Assembly (NCBI GenBank): GCA_045402695.1 | Contig: JAWPNA010000006.1 | Coordinates: forward strand, 1-15,338 | DNA from: JAWPNA01 sp045402695 | GTDB lineage: Bacteria > Acidobacteriota > Polarisedimenticolia > JACPZX01 > DASXTC01 | Direction of reading: 5' to 3' | Length of the DNA stretch: 15,338 bases | Shown here: in pieces, positions 1 to 7,525 of the stretch | Numbering within the stretch: position 1 is the stretch's first letter | Layout of the letters: every line of letters starts with the position of its first letter | The notes under the pieces: generated by a model | Told to the model about the DNA's origin: nothing | What the model saw: only the letters and a program-made list of their open reading frames with translations | The model's database searches: none | Program-made: the position numbers and the translations under genes

Positions 1-11
1 TCTTCCGATCT
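1..11. other. Illumina adapter residue at contig end
   Basis: The first 11 bases, TCTTCCGATCT, equal the 3' end of the standard Illumina TruSeq adapter (which ends GCTCTTCCGATCT). Genomic sequence probably starts at base 12. The match sits exactly at the window edge, where an untrimmed adapter is expected. An 11-base match by chance at that exact position is unlikely but not impossible. Confidence 0.88.
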
Positions 12-622
12 TAACCCCGCGCCCGGCCGATCGGCGGCGGCATCAGGAACACCCTCGAGTCCCGCCAGCCGCGGGCCTGAACCAGGCTGCCTCCCCTCAG
101 GATCTGGATCGGTCGCACCAGCGAATCGCGGAGCGCGCCGCCCGTCCCGGCGGTGGCGGTGACCCGCGAGGCGGGCGAGAGATAAACGCTGACGCGCGCG
201 GGGTCTCTCACGCCGCTTGCACGCACGAGAGCTGCGAGCAAAGTCGTGACAGACGAACAGCTCGTGAGCACACGGATGCCCTTCACTTCGATCTGGGTCC
301 GCAAAGTCTCGATCTTCCGAAAGTACCCCAGGCTGTCGGAGAGATCGATGACGTCGCAGCCGACGTCAAGCGCCGTCTCGATGAGGGCAGCACTGCGCTC
401 CTGGAACGGCCCTGCGGCATCGAGTACGATGTCGCCAGCCAGGAGGGCACGGCGCAGGGCAACCGGATCGTCGGCGTCCACGCGCAGGTCGGGCGGGCTG
501 CCACTGTCTCGGCCGGTCCCTCGGGCCGCAATCAGCAACGCCAACCCTTCCGCGCGCAACAGCTCCGCCGCCGCGCGGCCGAAGAATCCGGTGCCACCGA
601 TGACCACGATCCTCCGGATCAC
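11..622 (-). CDS. Saccharopine-dehydrogenase-like NAD(P)-binding protein, 3' truncated
   Basis: The N-terminus (IRRIVVIGGTGFFG, residues 2-15) is a Rossmann dinucleotide-binding motif. DAAGPF (68-73) and CDVIDLSD (89-96) are typical of saccharopine-dehydrogenase-like oxidoreductases, a family in which many members have no known substrate. The start chosen is GTG at 620-622, because it overlaps the TGA of the upstream gene (GTGA, four bases) and lies just before the Rossmann strand; an ATG at 799 would add 59 residues that read into that gene. Only 203 residues are visible, against roughly 350 or more for the family. The apparent TAA at 11-13 takes its last base from the adapter, so the real C-terminus is missing. 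It is the last visible gene of a three-gene minus-strand operon. The substrate cannot be inferred. Confidence 0.85.
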   Translation of the reverse strand: MIRRIVVIGGTGFFGRAAAELLRAEGLALLIAARGTGRDSGSPPDLRVDADDPVALRRALLAGDIVLDAAGPFQERSAALIETALDVGCDVIDLSDSLGYFRKIETLRTQIEVKGIRVLTSCSSVTTLLAALVRASGVRDPARVSVYLSPASRVTATAGTGGALRDSLVRPIQILRGGSLVQARGWRDSRVFLMPPPIGRARG

Positions 623-1620
623 GACACCCTCTTTCGATCCAGGATTCCCATCCAGGCAACCCACGGACAGAAGAGGATGAAGAGCAGCGCCATCGATACC
701 GCCATCCCCGTGGTGTTCCCGGTCATGGAGAAGCCGCCTAGCGCCAAACCGGCTGCCCAGATCAGCCAAGCGCACGCACGTGCCGGGCCACGAAGCCACG
801 GGCTCCCGAGCGTGAGAAGGACCCCACAGAGCGTGTAGAGAGTGTTGCCCCAGGCGCCGGTGAGGAGACGCGCCAGGGCCTCAATCCGATCGTGGTCGGC
901 AGGGAGCCAGCCGAGGTAGAGCGACTCAGCCAGGAGGTCACCACACATCCCGGCAATCGCCAGGGTCAACGCAGCAATCCCCAGAGACCGGGAGCGAAGG
1001 CGGGCCGCCCACCAACTGTAGAACCCGAGGAGGCTCAACGCGGCGATCATCCAGATGCCCCAGCCTGTGCGCCAGAGCACCGGGTGCGCCGCGATGTAGC
1101 CCAGACGCGCCGTACGATCGCGCACCGTCTCCAGCCCGGGGAGAAGCAACAGAGGTATCGCCAGCGCGGCCATGAGGTTCAGCGCCGCACAGATGTACGG
1201 AGCCGACGCGCGCAGCCGCGTACCGGTGCGCGTTCCCTCGAGCAGGAAGAGCCCGAACGGCAGCCACCAGACGAGGTCGTTGAAGAGGATGAGCGTGAAT
1301 GTCCGGATCGGCCACTCACCGGCATGCACCGTCGCGACCCAGCCGATCGGGCCCAACGTCTTGCCCAGCAGGCCGAGAGCGATGAACGGAAAGGCGCGAT
1401 CGAGCCGCCAAGCCGCGTAGGCATATCCCAGGGCGTACACGCCCACCACCATCCCAAGGCATTGCCAGATGGCGGCGTAGCGGGGCGCGTCCATCCCGAA
1501 CAGATCGAAGAAGGTTCGCGGCCACACGATCGCCCAGGCTGCGAATGCGACGTTGTAGGCCGCCGCCAGCGCGAAGCACAGGCGGTAAAAGCACGCGCGG
1601 GAATCGTCGGGCCCGGTCAC
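619..1620 (-). CDS. Polytopic membrane protein, about ten TM segments
   Basis: A 333-residue inner-membrane protein of unknown function. Hydrophobic segments at about residues 11-34, 50-71, 77-98 and 108-128 form a first block. It contains WPRTFFDLFGMDAPRYAAIW, which resembles small four-helix membrane proteins seen in many soil bacteria. After an Arg-rich linker (131-138) a second block has segments at about 142-162, 184-205, 211-238, 255-274, 281-298 and 305-324, with a conserved-looking GDLLAESLYLGWLP. This suggests a fusion of two membrane domains. The start is GTG at 1618-1620, which overlaps the TGA of the SRPBCC gene; a longer ATG start at 1749 would read 130 bases into that gene. The next gene begins inside its own stop codon, so the three are probably translationally coupled. 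I do not recognise a named family for the whole protein. Confidence 0.8.
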   Translation of the reverse strand: MTGPDDSRACFYRLCFALAAAYNVAFAAWAIVWPRTFFDLFGMDAPRYAAIWQCLGMVVGVYALGYAYAAWRLDRAFPFIALGLLGKTLGPIGWVATVHAGEWPIRTFTLILFNDLVWWLPFGLFLLEGTRTGTRLRASAPYICAALNLMAALAIPLLLLPGLETVRDRTARLGYIAAHPVLWRTGWGIWMIAALSLLGFYSWWAARLRSRSLGIAALTLAIAGMCGDLLAESLYLGWLPADHDRIEALARLLTGAWGNTLYTLCGVLLTLGSPWLRGPARACAWLIWAAGLALGGFSMTGNTTGMAVSMALLFILFCPWVAWMGILDRKRVS

Positions 1621-2090
1621 GGTGGGTCCCGGACAGCCAGCAGTCCCGATTGCTCGACTCCACGCTTCAGTCCCCACAACCGCTCCCGGATGTCCCGACC
1701 AAACACCCATCCAACAATGGGATCGAACAGCCATCGCAACCGCTGCCATCGGGTCTCGAAAACATAGCGGAAGATCACTTCCGTTGAGCCACTCGGATGA
1801 GGTTTAAAGCGCCAGCTTCCAGCGAACTGCTGGAGAAAGACAGGCCCCTCCACCATCTTCATCGCCACTACTTCGGGGCGGTTCAGCACGACATACTCCA
1901 CCACCATCGTCAGACCCGTCCATGCCTTGACCCAGACGCGTACGCCGACGGCTGCTTCTCGAGCATCGTTGAGGAAGCGCATGTCACGCAGAAACGGATC
2001 CCAGTTCAAACGAAACCTGTAGTCCTGGGCGAGATCAAACAGCGGCTGCTGCGGCGCGCGGATCAGAAGGGATTCTTCCACCACTGGCAT
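1617..2090 (-). CDS. SRPBCC (START-like) family protein
   Basis: A 157-residue soluble protein. It opens MPVVEESLLIRAPQQPLFDL, the typical first strand and helix of SRPBCC/polyketide-cyclase-like folds (hydrophobic strand, then AP, then a helix with LFDLAQDY), followed by FRLNWDPFLRDMRFL. It ends with a long amphipathic helix (RDIRERLWGLKRGVEQ). Such proteins hold a hydrophobic ligand in a deep pocket; here the ligand is unknown. The ATG at 2088-2090 is preceded by GGAG with an 8-nt spacer, and an upstream in-frame ATG at 2258 has no homology-like sequence after it. It is the first gene of the minus-strand operon, and its TGA overlaps the GTG of the membrane-protein gene. A 6-bp hairpin (2107-2124) lies in its 5' leader. 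Confidence 0.85.
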   Translation of the reverse strand: MPVVEESLLIRAPQQPLFDLAQDYRFRLNWDPFLRDMRFLNDAREAAVGVRVWVKAWTGLTMVVEYVVLNRPEVVAMKMVEGPVFLQQFAGSWRFKPHPSGSTEVIFRYVFETRWQRLRWLFDPIVGWVFGRDIRERLWGLKRGVEQSGLLAVRDPP

Positions 2091-2272
2091 CGTTGACGCT
2101 CCGCTCCCCAGGATGGAGCCTGGGAGAAACAAGCTGCATGTTACGCCCAATAAGTTCTCCCGGCGCGGGGAGTCAGCATGCCGTGATAGCTGGCCTGGTG
2201 CGCGACGGCGAAAAAACTGGGGAGCACTCCAGAGCACAACGAATTGACCACAAGGCAACGAATTCCCAGGCA

Positions 2273-2349
2273 GTTCCGGCGAGAGTCGCGCGCCATCAAC
2301 CAGTTAGCGTCTTGAGGCGGCACGGGTTCGACTCCCGCCGCCTTCACCA
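2273..2349 (+). repeat. tRNA-3'-end-like repeat, copy 1
   Basis: A 77-nt unit with a T-arm and CCA end: T-loop TTCGACT at 2327-2333 flanked by GGG/CCC, and CACCA at 2345-2349. It aligns without gaps to 6258-6334 (about 63 of 77 identical). The two identical blocks are 2284-2304 and 2324-2342. It folds as 2314-2320 pairing with 2338-2344, then a 2-nt bulge (CA), then 2323-2326 pairing with 2334-2337 around the T-loop. There is no 5' acceptor strand, D-arm or anticodon arm in normal tRNA positions, so it is not a functional tRNA by inspection. It lies 233 nt upstream of the DUF3617-like gene. Confidence 0.7.
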
Positions 2350-2510
2350 GCCAGGTCGCGTACGATCCTCCCGGCCTGTGGCGTCTGGCCATTGCGGCAG
2401 CCAGGATGACGGCGAGCACTCATGCCTCTTCAGCGAAGACGTCTCACGTACCGGACCGATCGAAAAAGTGAATTCCCTGCCGGCGATGAAACGGGTCAAT
2501 CTCATTCCCG

Positions 2511-2540
2511 TTGACAGCATGCCGCCTGTCTCCGTATGCT
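2511..2540 (+). promoter_or_regulatory. Sigma70-type promoter for the 2583-6180 operon
   Basis: A perfect -35 TTGACA (2511-2516) is followed by an 18-nt spacer and TATGCT (2535-2540), which keeps T1, A2 and T6 of the -10. The ATG of the first gene is 42 nt downstream, leaving a leader of roughly 35 nt that contains its ribosome-binding site. The rest of the intergenic stretch 2091-2510 holds only the tRNA-like repeat and a 9-bp direct repeat CAACGAATT (2237-2245 and 2256-2264). Confidence 0.6.
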
Positions 2541-2582
2541 TGCCCGCTACTGACAGGTACCCACTCAGGGAGTGGCAAGCGC

Positions 2583-3023
2583 ATGGTCGTACCGTACCAA
2601 CACCGCCTCTCAAGGACGCTTCTCGTGCTTCTGAGCTCCACGCCCTTCCTTGCCGCCGCGGAACCCGCCGCCCCGGCCAAGGAGAAGGGCGTCCTCTGGG
2701 AGATGACCTCCCAGATGTCGATGGAAGGGATGCCGATGGCATTGCCCGCGCAGAAGATGAAGGTCTGTGCGCAGAAGGACCAGCCGCCGGTGAGGGCCGA
2801 CGAGCGGCACAAGTGCACGAACTCCGACTTCAAGAAGGATGGGACGAAGGTCACCTGGAAAACCTTCTGCGCGGGTCCGCCGGAGATGACAGGGGAGGGT
2901 GAAATCACTTTCAGTGACGCCGACAATTACACGGGAACGATCAAGTTCGCCTCCTCAGATGGAAGCGTGACGACCAAGCTCACCGGCATGCGCGTGGGCG
3001 ACTGCGAGGTCCCACAGAAGTAG
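2583..3023 (+). CDS. DUF3617-like exported protein
   Basis: A 146-residue secreted protein. It has a signal peptide (basic HRLSR, then TLLVLLSSTPFLAAA, cleavage near residue 26) followed by KEKGVLWEMTSQMSMEGMPM, the GLWE-like opening typical of DUF3617 proteins. Four cysteines in the mature part (62, 78, 96, 141) match the usual pattern of two disulfides. The family is periplasmic or extracytoplasmic and of unknown function. The ATG at 2583 is preceded by GGGAG about 10 nt upstream; an earlier ATG at 2511 overlaps the promoter and would put residues ahead of the signal peptide. It is the first gene of an operon: the next gene starts 26 nt after its stop. Confidence 0.85.
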   Translation: MVVPYQHRLSRTLLVLLSSTPFLAAAEPAAPAKEKGVLWEMTSQMSMEGMPMALPAQKMKVCAQKDQPPVRADERHKCTNSDFKKDGTKVTWKTFCAGPPEMTGEGEITFSDADNYTGTIKFASSDGSVTTKLTGMRVGDCEVPQK

Positions 3024-3049
3024 CCTCCGATTCCCGAACAGGAGACTGG

Positions 3050-3646
3050 ATGCGTATCGTCATCACGGCTCTGTGTGTCCTGTCAGCTTCCGTCGTCATG
3101 GCGGCCACTCCGGCGGCTCCGGATCCCTGGACGAAGGTGCCGAAACCGCCCAGCACCTGCTATACGAGCCAGGACAAGTACAACGAGGAAATCGACGCCG
3201 CCATCGAGGTCATGAACAAGGAGATCAGCCGGCAAAACGAGATCAATAACCAGGTGAAGGCCCAGTTGGACAACCTGGATCCGATGGAAAAGCAGACCCG
3301 CATGCAGAACTACCTGATGCAGAACCCCCAGGAGGCGGCGAAGATCATGCAGGCGGCCCAGGAGCAGGGAGCCGCCGCCGAGGCGGACATCAACAAGGAC
3401 AGTGGAGACGAACAGCAGCTCCAGGCCGAGCTGAAGGAGATCCAGTCCAGATACGACGCCGCCCTCAACAAGGTGATAGGACCTTTGTATGCCAATCTCA
3501 AATCCCTGGGCATCTCGGAATCAGGTACCCCCCAGAAGACGATCGATGCGGGGATCGTCATCGTCAAGAGGATCAACGCAGAATACGAGAAGCCCTGCTC
3601 CGTCCCTGTTGAGATTTCAGACACAAACGGACAGCGACGGCCGTAG
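3050..3646 (+). CDS. Exported helical / coiled-coil protein
   Basis: A 198-residue protein of unknown family. Residues 1-19 (MRIVITALCVLSASVVMAAT) form a signal peptide. The mature part is nearly all helix-forming, rich in Gln, Glu, Ala and Asn, with heptad-like stretches at about 43-95 and 115-150 (for example QLQAELKEIQSRYDAALNKV). Two cysteines, 37 and 183, sit near the ends of the helical region and could form a disulfide that closes a helical hairpin. The start has a clear GGAG 6 nt upstream of the ATG. It lies between the DUF3617-like gene and the permease with short gaps (26 and 20 nt), so it is co-transcribed and may act in the periplasm with the permease; that link is inference. Confidence 0.8.
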   Translation: MRIVITALCVLSASVVMAATPAAPDPWTKVPKPPSTCYTSQDKYNEEIDAAIEVMNKEISRQNEINNQVKAQLDNLDPMEKQTRMQNYLMQNPQEAAKIMQAAQEQGAAAEADINKDSGDEQQLQAELKEIQSRYDAALNKVIGPLYANLKSLGISESGTPQKTIDAGIVIVKRINAEYEKPCSVPVEISDTNGQRRP

Positions 3647-3666
3647 CAGCATTTCAAGGAGCCTCA

Positions 3667-6180
3667 ATGGGCACTGATCTCTTCGTTCAGGATCTCCGAG
3701 TCGGACTTCGCGTTCTCCTCCGGGAGAGAGGCTTCTGCGCGATGGCGGTCACCGTACTGGCTCTCGGAATCTGCGGGGTTACCACGACGTTCAGCGTCGT
3801 GAACGGGGTGATGCTACGCGGGTTTTCGTTCCCGAACTCCTCGCGACTGGTCAGCGTTAATTTCGTTGATCCCACCAGCCGAAACTTCTTCGGCCAGAAC
3901 GGCCAGGTGTCGGCGATGGACTTCGAGGAGCTGCGAGCGCAGCAAAAATCCTTCGAGCTTACGGCCGCCTACATCAACGGCTCCACCGTCAACGCAACAA
4001 TCGACGGCACTCCCCGGCGCTATACGGGCGCCTACGTGACGGACGCCTTCCTCCGCATTCTCGGCGTCGCGCCGAGTCTGGGTCGTGACCTGAGGCCGGA
4101 GGACAATTTGCCCGGCGCCGAGAAGGTGGCCCTGATCGGCTACGGCATCTGGCAACGCGACTTCGGAGGTGCGGCGGACATCGTCGGCAAGGCCCTCCGC
4201 ATCAACGGGACGCCGGCGACAATCATCGGCGTCATGCCCCAGGGCTTCGCGTTTCCGGTCAACGAGCAGCTCTGGATCCCGTTATACAGCGAGTTCCCGG
4301 TGCGCGAGCGGAACGACCCGCGCAATGTCAATCCGGCGGTGCTGGCATTGCTCAATCCAGGCGTTTCGCTGGATCAGGCAAACGCCGAAGTGTCGACGCT
4401 CGCGAAGCGCTTCTCGGACGCGTACCCGGAAACCAACAAGCAATTCAGCACGGGCCTGGTCGAACCCCTTCTCAAGACGTACACGCCGCTTCCGCTGCGC
4501 GGCACGCTGCTCACGATGCTGGCATTCTGCGTGGGTGTGCTCCTGATCGGGTGTGTGAACGTGATGAACATGCAATTCGCGCGGGCGAGCCTGCGGGCGA
4601 GGGAGCTGGCCATTCGATCGTCGCTCGGCGCCAGTCGAACCCGGTTGATCCTTCAGATGCTCAACGAAAGTCTGCTGGTCTCCGTGGTCGGTGCCGTGAT
4701 TGGCGTGGGCCTCGCCTATTACTGCACCAACCTGCTTTCGGAAACGGTCCGCAACCTCGACAACCCGCCGCCCTCGTGGATTACGTTCGACATCGATGGC
4801 CCCGTCCTGGCGTTCAGCGTGGCCGCAATGCTGGCCGCAGCGCTCGGCTCCGGGCTGCTGCCGGCCTGGTCGGCCTCGCGCGCCAACGTCGCCGGGGTGC
4901 TGAAGGACGGCGGTCACGGGGGCACCAGCCGCGGGACCAAGTTGGTCATGCGCGGTCTGGTCGTGTTTCAAGTCGTGGTGACGTGCGTCCTTCTGATCGG
5001 ATCGCTCCTGCAGATGAAGTCCATCCTCAAGCAGCAGACAATCGACTACGGCTACGACACGGAGGGCGTCATGTCGGCCCGGATGGGGCTGATGGACGGC
5101 GCCTACCCGTCACAGGAATTGCGCAAGAACTTTTTCGACCGTCTCGTTCGCGAGCTGCTCACGCATCCTGAGTTCGAGGCGGTGGCGCTCACGAACAGAT
5201 TCAGGATGGTCTTCTCGGGGAGCGGGCCAATCGAGATCGAGGGCAAGGAGTACAAGGAGAAGAGTGACCGTCCGAATGCCAACTTCGAGCAGGTCACGGC
5301 AGGCTACTTCGACGTCATCGGCCAGAGGTTGATCGAAGGTCGCGGGTTCGAGGAAGACGACCTCGACACCAAGCTGCCCGTGGCCATCGTGAACGCGGCA
5401 TTCGCGCAGAAACACTTCGGCAACGAGAGTCCGCTGGCCCGCCGCTTCCGCGCCTTGGACGGCAACACCCTGCAGCCCGGCCCTTGGCGCACCATCGTCG
5501 GGGTCGTGAGGACGGTGCGGATGATGCCGCCGTTCAACGTGCCGAACGTGGACGACTCAGGCTTCTACGTGCCGTTCTACTCGCTCGCAAGCGGCCCGAC
5601 AAAACCGGGGCCGTTCGTCAGCCAGTTCGCCACGGTCATCGTGAAGCCGCGCGCCGGCCTGCGCGCTGAATCGCTTGCCAATCCGCTGCGCCGCGAGGTA
5701 GCCAAAGTGGATGCGGACCTGCCGCTCTACTTCGTCGACACGCCCAAGCGAAACATCGATGGCTTCGTAAGTCAGAACCGTATCGTGGCCATCATGTTTA
5801 CGATTTTCGGTGTGGTCGCCACGATCATCGCCGGCGTCGGGATCTACGGCGTGATGTCATTCTCCGTCAATCAGCGGACCCAGGAGCTGGGTGTGCGGAT
5901 GGCTCTGGGCGCGGACAGCCGGCGCATCCTCCGCATGGTGTTGGGCCAGGGATCAGTCCTGACGGGATTCGGTGTCATCCTTGGCCTTCTGATCACGCTG
6001 GCGCTGGCTTGGGTCGCAGGTGACGGCATTCAAAGCGTGTTGTTCGGTGTCAGCCCGCGCGATCCGCTTATCTATGCAGCCGTCGTCGCGTTGGTGGCTG
6101 TCGTCTCGGTGGCCGCCACGTTCGTCCCCGCGCGGCGCGCCACTCGCGTGGATCCGATGACAGCGTTGCGCGCCGAGTAG
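3667..6180 (+). CDS. ADOP-type ABC transporter permease (MacB/FtsX family)
   Basis: An 837-residue membrane protein with the duplicated architecture of acidobacterial duplicated orphan permeases. TM1 (about 24-47) is followed by a MacB-type periplasmic domain, then FtsX-type TM segments at about 281-300, 336-357 and 380-401, a TM at about 432-450, a second periplasmic domain, and TM segments at about 706-734, 764-783 and 801-820. The FtsX signature occurs twice: RARELAIRSSLGASRTRL, and RTQELGVRMALGADSRRIL near residue 737. The C-terminus PARRATRVDPMTALRAE is typical of the family. No ATP-binding subunit lies nearby, as is usual for this group, so an ATPase elsewhere must be assumed. The start has AAGGAG 5 nt upstream of the ATG. 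MacB-like proteins act as mechanotransmission exporters rather than classical pores; the substrate here is unknown. Confidence 0.93.
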   Translation: MGTDLFVQDLRVGLRVLLRERGFCAMAVTVLALGICGVTTTFSVVNGVMLRGFSFPNSSRLVSVNFVDPTSRNFFGQNGQVSAMDFEELRAQQKSFELTAAYINGSTVNATIDGTPRRYTGAYVTDAFLRILGVAPSLGRDLRPEDNLPGAEKVALIGYGIWQRDFGGAADIVGKALRINGTPATIIGVMPQGFAFPVNEQLWIPLYSEFPVRERNDPRNVNPAVLALLNPGVSLDQANAEVSTLAKRFSDAYPETNKQFSTGLVEPLLKTYTPLPLRGTLLTMLAFCVGVLLIGCVNVMNMQFARASLRARELAIRSSLGASRTRLILQMLNESLLVSVVGAVIGVGLAYYCTNLLSETVRNLDNPPPSWITFDIDGPVLAFSVAAMLAAALGSGLLPAWSASRANVAGVLKDGGHGGTSRGTKLVMRGLVVFQVVVTCVLLIGSLLQMKSILKQQTIDYGYDTEGVMSARMGLMDGAYPSQELRKNFFDRLVRELLTHPEFEAVALTNRFRMVFSGSGPIEIEGKEYKEKSDRPNANFEQVTAGYFDVIGQRLIEGRGFEEDDLDTKLPVAIVNAAFAQKHFGNESPLARRFRALDGNTLQPGPWRTIVGVVRTVRMMPPFNVPNVDDSGFYVPFYSLASGPTKPGPFVSQFATVIVKPRAGLRAESLANPLRREVAKVDADLPLYFVDTPKRNIDGFVSQNRIVAIMFTIFGVVATIIAGVGIYGVMSFSVNQRTQELGVRMALGADSRRILRMVLGQGSVLTGFGVILGLLITLALAWVAGDGIQSVLFGVSPRDPLIYAAVVALVAVVSVAATFVPARRATRVDPMTALRAE

Positions 6181-6257
6181 GGCAAGCCTTCGCTCAATCG
6201 GTGTCCTGTCGTTTCACCAGGGATGGCGCTGGTGGTGACGCTGCGAGCTTCAATGAA

Positions 6258-6334
6258 GTTGCGAAGAAAGTCGCGCGCCATCAACCAGTCAGCTTTTCGG
6301 GGTGGCATGGGTTCGACTCCCGCCGCCCCCGCCA
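6258..6334 (+). repeat. tRNA-3'-end-like repeat, copy 2
   Basis: The second copy of the 77-nt unit at 2273-2349. T-loop TTCGACT is at 6312-6318 and CGCCA at 6330-6334. The fold is 6299-6305 pairing with 6323-6329, CA bulge 6306-6307, and 6308-6311 pairing with 6319-6322. Relative to copy 1, all five changes inside the helix keep pairing. It begins 78 nt after the permease stop and is in the same orientation as copy 1, so the two copies bracket the 2583-6180 operon as direct repeats. Confidence 0.7.
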
Positions 6335-6439
6335 CCTCATCCCCGGGCGCTCGCCCCTGGAGATGGGCCAACTGGAAGACTCATCGTCACGCGCTGATGA
6401 GCGCGCGAGCTTTCAATGGGCATGAGTCTGACGCGCGGG

Positions 6440-6467
6440 TTGCGGATCCCCCGAGGGGGCCTAGATT
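6440..6467 (+). promoter_or_regulatory. Promoter with a palindromic spacer, for the lipoprotein cluster
   Basis: TTGCGG (6440-6445) and TAGATT (6462-6467) are separated by 16 nt. The spacer holds CCCCCGAGGGGG (6448-6459), an inverted repeat that ends two bases before the -10-like hexamer. The first gene starts 46 nt further on. The palindrome could bind a regulator or be structural. The rest of 6181-6513 holds only repeat copy 2. Confidence 0.35.
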
Positions 6468-6513
6468 ATCCTTCCCGCCGGCCCCGCTGTCGGCTGTCAA
6501 CCTGGAGCCTTCC

Positions 6514-7035
6514 ATGCCCGAGCAGCTGCTGGTCGCGCGCGTGGTGACGTTGGCGTGCCGAGCCGTGTGGCGGTCGCTCCCGACGCTGCTGCTCTTGTCG
6601 GCCGGATGCCCCGGTCCAGCCGCTGGGCCGACAGCTTGCGACGGGCTCGCCGACAAGACGCTGGCGATCACGAAGGCCGACTATGCAAAATGCGCCGGCG
6701 AAATCCTCGGAACCCTCGACGAGTTCGAAACATCGCTCCGCCGACTCGTGGAAGGAGATGCTACAGCGAAGGACCCCGCCGACTCGGCCTCAAGGAGGCT
6801 CGCGCAATTGATGCGCGAGGCAGGTTTTCAGGCGGACGCTTGGCGAGAAGTGAAAGGGGGGGCGGGCCGCATCATCGAGCGCTGGCCCGACGCCTCCATG
6901 CGGGAGTTCAACGGGGAGGTCGTCAATGCCGCGGCGCAGTTCAATGCCGCGTTGGTCTACCCCAATCAGGACAACCTGCAGCAGGGAGCCAGGCGACATG
7001 CACAGGCCAGAAGCACCTATTCCCGATTCAGGTAG
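6514..7035 (+). CDS. Putative lipoprotein, unknown family
   Basis: A 173-residue protein. A basic, partly hydrophobic N-terminus ends in LPTLLLLSAGC, so Cys32 is a candidate lipidated residue, though Ser at -3 is not the preferred lipobox residue. The mature part (GPTACDGLADKTLAITKADY onward) has Cys42 and Cys60 and is predicted mostly helical. The ATG at 6514 has GGAG 6 nt upstream; longer in-frame starts lie inside repeat copy 2 and are rejected. The next gene begins 38 nt before this stop, so the two are translationally linked. I do not recognise the family. The N-terminal region 1-20 is long and Arg-containing, so a plain signal peptide or membrane anchor is also possible. Confidence 0.7.
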   Translation: MPEQLLVARVVTLACRAVWRSLPTLLLLSAGCPGPAAGPTACDGLADKTLAITKADYAKCAGEILGTLDEFETSLRRLVEGDATAKDPADSASRRLAQLMREAGFQADAWREVKGGAGRIIERWPDASMREFNGEVVNAAAQFNAALVYPNQDNLQQGARRHAQARSTYSRFR

Positions 7036-7525
7036 GCTCTGGATCCTCTGGCTCGTCGTCGTGTGCGTGGCGTTCGGCTGCGCGAGGCAGGAAAGGACCG
7101 CGTCGTTCCCGCTTCGGGAGAAAATCCCCTTCGGTGTCCTCGCGGTCTCGGTGGATGGATGGGAGGAGGTCGGGGATGCACACGCCCCGCTTTCCTCACT
7201 GCGGACGCCGGAAGGGGAAAAGGCGGTCGCCGTGTTCGTCGGTTGGAGCGGCCTCGAGCCTTACGCCGAGTCGGACCGGCAGGCATTCGCCGAGGAGTTC
7301 CTGCGCGGCCACCTGAAGCTCGTCGACTCCGAGGGGTTCGACTACAGATCGGTCACCGCGATGCCGCGGGAACAGTACTACTTCTCCGGCCATGCCTCCT
7401 CCATGCCGCGCGACTGGGTCGTCGTTTTCCATGTCTGGGTGGACAGCCGCGGATACACGCTGCGCCTGAGTCATCCCAATGTGGGCAAGGAGTCCTTCGA
7501 TGTGGCGGTCGTTTCGCTCGGATGA
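6998..7525 (+). CDS. Putative lipoprotein, unknown family
   Basis: A 175-residue protein with a short polar N-terminus, a hydrophobic segment (RLWILWLVVVCVAFGC) and a candidate lipidated Cys28. The mature part has VDGWEEVG, then EKAVAVFVGWSGLEPY, and an aromatic-rich C-terminal beta region (QYYFSGHASSM, WVVVFHVWVDSRGYTLRL). It looks like a single alpha/beta extracytoplasmic domain. I chose the ATG at 6998, which has AGGGAG 9 nt upstream; an earlier in-frame ATG at 6926 lacks a signal sequence in that position. It overlaps the previous gene by 38 nt and the next gene by 26 nt. The function is not recognisable from sequence. Confidence 0.72.
   Translation: MHRPEAPIPDSGRLWILWLVVVCVAFGCARQERTASFPLREKIPFGVLAVSVDGWEEVGDAHAPLSSLRTPEGEKAVAVFVGWSGLEPYAESDRQAFAEEFLRGHLKLVDSEGFDYRSVTAMPREQYYFSGHASSMPRDWVVVFHVWVDSRGYTLRLSHPNVGKESFDVAVVSLG

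Noticed and set aside
892..1767. Plus-strand ORF of 291 residues opposite the membrane-protein gene
   Set aside because: It is an Arg/Glu/Pro-rich shadow. The minus strand has clear TM segments and coupled starts.
2237..2264. Operator made of the CAACGAATT direct repeat
   Set aside because: Two 9-bp copies 19 nt apart lie about 250 nt upstream of the nearest promoter, with no further support; noted within the promoter entry only.
2273..2349. A functional tRNA gene
   Set aside because: There is no complementary 5' acceptor strand, D-arm or anticodon arm in the right positions; only the T-arm and CCA end are tRNA-like.
2141..2419. Reverse-strand ORFs across the T-arm repeats (reading AAGVEP) at all three sites
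   Set aside because: They are antisense readings of the tRNA-like sequence with no signal, domain or ribosome-binding site support.
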